Origin: Lachnospiraceae bacterium
GTDB taxonomy: Bacteria; Bacillota; Clostridia; Oscillospirales; Ruminococcaceae
Reading direction: 5' to 3'
Assembly: GCA_023664705.1 (NCBI GenBank)
Contig: JAMPFE010000011.1
Span: 48,025 to 90,944, forward strand
DNA: 42,920 bases
Part shown: positions 39,448 to 42,920 of the stretch, piece by piece
Numbering within the stretch: position 1 is the stretch's first letter
Layout: each line of letters begins with the position of its first letter
The notes under the pieces: model-generated
Told to the model about the DNA's origin: nothing
Databases searched by the model: none
What the model saw: only the letters and a program-made list of their open reading frames with translations
Translations under genes and position numbers: made by a program

Positions 39448-40092
39448 ATGGCAAAATTTGACAATGTTATCGTCTGCGACCACCCGCTTGTGCAGCACAA
39501 GGTGTCGCTGCTGCGCGACAAAAACACGGGCGCGAAGGAGTTCCGCGAGCTCGTAAACGAGATTTCCATGTTTATGTGCTACGAGGCGACGCGCGACCTG
39601 CCGCTGAAGGACGTGCAGATACAGACACCGCTGAACGAGCTTGCGAACGCCAAGATAATCAGCGGGAGAAAGCTCGCGTTCGTGCCGATAATGCGCGCGG
39701 GGCTCGGCATGACGGACGGCGCGCTGGCGCTCGTGCCTACCGCGAAGGTGGGTCACGTGGGCATTTACCGCGACAAGCTAAACGGAAACACCGCCGCGGA
39801 TTATTACTGCAAGCTGCCGTTCGATATCGCAAACCGCGAGGTCATCATTCTCGACCTTATGCTCGCGACGGGCGTTTCGGCGGTCAAGACGGTCGACATC
39901 GTCAAGAACGCGGGCGCGAAGAATATCAAGTTTATGTGCATATTGACCTGCCCCGAGGGAATTAAGGCGCTCCACGAGGCGCACCCCGAGGTCGAGGTCG
40001 TCTGCGGCGCTATCGACGAGGGGCTCAACGAGGACCTGTACATTATCCCGGGCATCGGCGACGGCGGCGACAGGCTGTTCGGCACGAGATGA
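39448..40092 (+). CDS. upp: uracil phosphoribosyltransferase
   Basis: Upp salvages uracil with PRPP to give UMP. The 214-residue protein has HPLVQHKVSLLRDKNT, PIMRAGLGMTDGAL, VGIYRD and the uracil-binding C-terminus IIPGIGDGGDRLFGT. The PRPP loop reads LDLMLATGVSA, where the common form is LDPMLATGGSA, so two otherwise conserved positions differ. The start ATG 39448 directly follows the rpiB stop. The altered loop may be lineage-specific or may affect PRPP affinity. Confidence 0.95.
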   Translation: MAKFDNVIVCDHPLVQHKVSLLRDKNTGAKEFRELVNEISMFMCYEATRDLPLKDVQIQTPLNELANAKIISGRKLAFVPIMRAGLGMTDGALALVPTAKVGHVGIYRDKLNGNTAADYYCKLPFDIANREVIILDLMLATGVSAVKTVDIVKNAGAKNIKFMCILTCPEGIKALHEAHPEVEVVCGAIDEGLNEDLYIIPGIGDGGDRLFGTR

Positions 40093-40104
40093 CGGGAGGC
40101 GGAT

Positions 40105-40989
40105 ATGGATATTTCACCGGAGACGCGGGAGAGGCTTGACAGGCTGTTCGCGAGAGTTGACGAGATGCTGCCGCCCGTCGGGACGGTGCGGCTGAAGCCC
40201 TCGCGCGGCACGACCACGGTGTTCGACAGCAAGCTCGGCGGGGTGCCGTATCTGCCTAAGGATATGGAGTACCCGACCGTCCGCGGGGGCGAGTTCAAGG
40301 GGATGCCGCTGTATTTCCTCGGGCAGCTGAATTTCGGCAGACTGCCGAAAATCACGGGCTTCCCGAGCGAGGGGATACTGCAATTTTTCGCGGGCTGCGA
40401 CGGCGACGACCTTTACGGCTTGAATTTCGACGACCAACTTGACCAAAACGGATTTCGCGTGATATATCATGAAAGCGTTATCACGGACGAGACGCGGCTT
40501 TATTCCCGAAGCGATATGCCGAAAACGGACAGCGACAGGGTATATCTTCCGTTTGTGGGCAGGTTTTTGCTGACTGCCGAGGAGGCGAAGCCGATGGGGA
40601 TAGCGGAAAGCGATTTTCGCTTTGATAAGGCGATTGCGGCGGCTTACAACGAGCTTTTCGGCGGCGATGTCATCGGTATGTGGGATAATGAAGGCAAGGG
40701 TATTCGGCAGGTCGACGAGCCGCTTTACGACGCGATTTTTTCGAGGAACGAGGGCAAGACGCGTATGGGCGGCTATCCGTTCTTCGTGCAGGAGGATCCG
40801 CGGCGTTACAACGAGGAATACGCGAAACGCACCGTTATGCTGTTCCAGTCGGACAGCGAGAGCGGCGGCGAGGGTTGGGAAAATATGATATGCTGGGGAG
40901 ATTACGGCGTGGCGAATTTCTTCATTGCGCCCGAGGACTTGGCAAAGCGCGATTTCAGCCGCGTTCTGTACAATTGGGACTGCGGATAA
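40105..40989 (+). CDS. DUF1963 (YwqG-like) protein
   Basis: The 294-residue soluble protein matches the DUF1963/YwqG family of unknown function. Typical stretches are TTTVFDSKLGGVPYLPKDMEYP, PLYFLGQLNFGRLP, GILQFFAGCDGDDLYGLNFDD, HRMGGYPFFVQEDPR-like (RMGGYPFFVQEDPR) and the aspartate-rich end NFFIAPEDLAKRDFSRVLYNWDCG. GGGAGG lies before ATG 40105, 12 bp after upp. The neighbours give no hint of function. Family call is fairly sure. Confidence 0.88.
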   Translation: MDISPETRERLDRLFARVDEMLPPVGTVRLKPSRGTTTVFDSKLGGVPYLPKDMEYPTVRGGEFKGMPLYFLGQLNFGRLPKITGFPSEGILQFFAGCDGDDLYGLNFDDQLDQNGFRVIYHESVITDETRLYSRSDMPKTDSDRVYLPFVGRFLLTAEEAKPMGIAESDFRFDKAIAAAYNELFGGDVIGMWDNEGKGIRQVDEPLYDAIFSRNEGKTRMGGYPFFVQEDPRRYNEEYAKRTVMLFQSDSESGGEGWENMICWGDYGVANFFIAPEDLAKRDFSRVLYNWDCG

Positions 40990-40993
40990 TTTT

Positions 40994-41017
40994 CGGGGGC
41001 GGGCGCCCCCGTTCTTT
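40994..41017 (+). terminator. GC-rich hairpin between DUF1963 gene and recQ
   Basis: CGGGGGC (40994-41000) pairs with GCCCCCG (41005-41011) over a 4-nt loop, followed by TTCTTTT. It is a probable terminator just ahead of the recQ ribosome site. Confidence 0.7.
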
Positions 41018-41031
41018 TGCGGGAGAGCATT

Positions 41032-42834
41032 ATGACAAAGCTTGACGTTTTAAGGAAATATTTCGGGCACGGCTCGTTCCGCGAGGGGCAGGAGCAGCTC
41101 ATTGACAACATTCTGGGCGGTCGGGACGTGCTCGGGGTAATGCCGACGGGCGCGGGGAAATCCATGTGCTATCAGATACCCGCGATGCTCTTAAACGGCA
41201 CCGTTATCGTCATTTCGCCGCTTATCTCGCTTATGCGGGACCAAGTGGAGGCGCTCGTGCAGAACGGAGTGAGCGCAGCTTGCATAAACAGTTCGCAGGA
41301 CAGCGCGGATTCCCGGGAGGTATTCGGAAGAGCCGCGAGGGGAGAATACGACCTGCTGTACGTGGCTCCCGAGCGCCTTGAAACGGAAAGCTTCCTGCGG
41401 CTCTGCGGGGGCTTGGAGATACCGCTCGTCGCCGTCGACGAGGCGCATTGCGTGTCGCAGTGGGGGCAGGATTTCCGCCCGAGCTATCTCGGCATTTCAC
41501 GGTTTGTCAAGTCGCTGAAAAAGCGCCCCGTTATCGGCGCGTTCACCGCGACGGCTACCGAAATTGTAAAGCGCGACATCGCGGAGCTGCTGGGCTTGAA
41601 CGAGCCGTTTGCGATAACGACGGGCTTTGACAGACCCAACCTGTACTTTGAGGTGCGCAAGCCCGAGGACAAGGACGAGGAGCTGCTGAAAATACTGCGC
41701 GGCGGCGCCTCGGGCAGCGCGATAGTCTACTGCGCGACGCGGAAAAACGTCGAGAGCGTCTGCGATATGCTGCAGAGGAACGGCTTTTCGGCGGGGCGGT
41801 ATCACGCGGGGTTTTCGCCCGAGCAGCGCCGCGCCGCGCAGGACGATTTCCTGTTCGACAGGGTGGACGTGATGGTCGCGACGAACGCGTTCGGAATGGG
41901 CATTGACAAGTCCAACGTAAGCCTTGTCGTGCACTACAATATGCCGAAAGACATCGAGAGCTACTATCAGGAGGCGGGCAGAGCGGGGCGCGACGGCGGC
42001 GACGCGCGCTGCATACTGCTGTACGGCTACTCGGACGTGGCACTCGCGGAGTTTATGATAAAGAACAGCCCGCGGACGGACGCGGAGCTCGAAAAGCGCG
42101 ATACGGTGCGGCTTCGCAAGATGCAGAGCTATGTCGGGACAAGCGGCTGCCTCAGAGCGTTCATACTGCGGTATTTCGGCGAAAAATCCAAAGGCGCCTG
42201 CGGAAACTGCGGCAACTGTCTGGGGGATTATGAGACCGTTGACATTACACTGGACGCGCAGAAGATACTTTCGTGCATTTATCGGCTGAAGCAGCGTAAC
42301 AGAGCCGTCGGAAAGGCGTTGGTATGCCGAATACTGCTCGGCAGCAAGGACAAGCGGATACTCGATGAGGGGTACGATACGCTGTCGACCTACGGGATAA
42401 TGAGCGGCGTGCCGAGGGCGAGAGTGCGCGATATAATGGGCTTTCTCGAGGGCGAGGGCTATTTCGAGGTCGGCGGGGAGTACTCCGTTTGCGTGCTCAC
42501 GCCGAAAGCCGACGAGTTTATACGCTCGGGGAGGGCGCTCACGATGCGGCTTCCCAAGGCTGCCGGAGCCGCGCCGAGCGCTCGGAAAGCGGACGCGGAG
42601 CGCCCAAATCCCGAGCTGTTCGAGAGGCTTCGCGAGCTGCGCAAAAAGACCGCGAGGGCGCTTGGCGTGCCGCCTTACGTGGTGTTCTCGGACGCGGTGC
42701 TGTGGAATATGTGCGCGCGGCTGCCGAGGACGCACGAGGAGCTGCTCGGGGTCTCGGGGGTCGGCTCGATGAAGGCGGAGCGCTACGGCAGGAAATTTCT
42801 GGCGGTCATCAACGAGTTTTTGAGGGGAAAATGA
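41032..42834 (+). CDS. recQ: ATP-dependent DNA helicase RecQ
   Basis: RecQ is a 3'-5' helicase acting in recombination and fork repair. The 600-residue protein has Walker A MPTGAGKS (Lys43), DEAH at 136-139 (VDEAHCVSQWGQDFRPSY), the motif VI region YYQEAGRAGRDG, an RQC domain with the zinc cysteines (GCLRAFILRYFGE...ACGNCGNC), and an HRDC domain (FERLRELRKKTARALGVPPYVVFSD). All three domains of E. coli-type RecQ are present. GGGAGAG precedes ATG 41032. Immediately after the stop lies a second copy of the dispersed stem-loop repeat. Assignment is firm. Confidence 0.96.
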   Translation: MTKLDVLRKYFGHGSFREGQEQLIDNILGGRDVLGVMPTGAGKSMCYQIPAMLLNGTVIVISPLISLMRDQVEALVQNGVSAACINSSQDSADSREVFGRAARGEYDLLYVAPERLETESFLRLCGGLEIPLVAVDEAHCVSQWGQDFRPSYLGISRFVKSLKKRPVIGAFTATATEIVKRDIAELLGLNEPFAITTGFDRPNLYFEVRKPEDKDEELLKILRGGASGSAIVYCATRKNVESVCDMLQRNGFSAGRYHAGFSPEQRRAAQDDFLFDRVDVMVATNAFGMGIDKSNVSLVVHYNMPKDIESYYQEAGRAGRDGGDARCILLYGYSDVALAEFMIKNSPRTDAELEKRDTVRLRKMQSYVGTSGCLRAFILRYFGEKSKGACGNCGNCLGDYETVDITLDAQKILSCIYRLKQRNRAVGKALVCRILLGSKDKRILDEGYDTLSTYGIMSGVPRARVRDIMGFLEGEGYFEVGGEYSVCVLTPKADEFIRSGRALTMRLPKAAGAAPSARKADAERPNPELFERLRELRKKTARALGVPPYVVFSDAVLWNMCARLPRTHEELLGVSGVGSMKAERYGRKFLAVINEFLRGK

Positions 42835-42861
42835 TTTCTGCACGGTTGTGTATTATTTTTT

Positions 42862-42920
42862 GATTTTTGCAAGTTTTTGACTGGGAAATTGCAAAAATTT
42901 TTGGTTTTGGTAACTAATCG
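42862..42920. repeat. dispersed stem-loop repeat, copy 2
   Basis: Nearly identical to 7940-7997, in the same orientation: TTTTTGCAA and TTGCAAAAA arms around the same 16-nt loop, a T-run and GGTAACTAATCG, ending exactly at the window edge. It begins 28 bp after the recQ stop. Confidence 0.8.

Noticed and set aside
1..42920. tRNA, rRNA, insertion sequence, integrase or prophage genes
   Set aside because: I looked for cloverleaf-type segments, transposase and integrase motifs and phage structural proteins on both strands and saw none.

Overview
The window looks like a chromosomal segment of an uncultured, GC-rich member of the Clostridia, most likely an Oscillospiraceae/Ruminococcaceae-type gut bacterium. 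The evidence is strong Shine-Dalgarno sites, consensus sigma-A promoters, a dgt-dnaG-rpoD operon, a type III pantothenate kinase, an atypical ParE/ParC pair, small Firmicutes-type proteins and low-GC intergenic spacers between GC-rich genes. This placement is an inference from gene content; no rRNA or tRNA gene is present to confirm it. Most genes are on the + strand.

Layout. 1-2421: the C-terminal half of a GPH-family sugar symporter overlapping a GH36 alpha-galactosidase. 2432-7873: a coenzyme A supply cluster (panG, panB, panC, panD, coaBC, then coaX) that would take ketoisovalerate and aspartate to 4'-phosphopantetheine; an 89-bp tandem-repeat array separates coaBC from coaX. 7874-8754: a gene-free spacer full of repeats and palindromes. 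8755-10788: phosphoglucomutase and ribosomal protein L31. 10886-17192: yigZ, dgt, dnaG and two consecutive rpoD-type sigma genes; the 3' ends of both yigZ and dgt are followed by tandem copies of themselves. 17238-21863: an unknown gene, then a divergent locus with an SPFH/zinc-ribbon protein on one side and a vWA - PP2C - SseB-like operon on the other. This resembles a TerY-P phospho-signalling module but has no kinase.

22047-26790: a Cys-rich small protein, RimI-like acetyltransferase, an unknown gene, lgt with a small membrane protein (minus strand), and the agmatine-to-putrescine pair aguA/aguB. 26835-30770 (minus): a hybrid two-component kinase cotranscribed with a solute-binding lipoprotein. 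30974-35355: divergent type IIA topoisomerase subunits with a heptad-repeat palindrome between them. 35377-42834: a methyltransferase, formate-THF ligase, tsaE/tsaB (t6A tRNA modification), rpiB, upp, a DUF1963 protein and recQ.

The most unusual material is not a defence island. It is (a) the kinase-less vWA/PP2C/SseB/SPFH locus, (b) 3'-tail duplications of two neighbouring genes whose copies differ mostly at synonymous sites, (c) the tandem sigma factors, and (d) several repeat classes: an 89-bp array, a helically phased TTGCAGT array, 7-bp heptads placed directly after stop codons, and a stem-loop repeat found behind both coaX and recQ. No CRISPR array, insertion sequence, prophage gene, tRNA or rRNA was seen.
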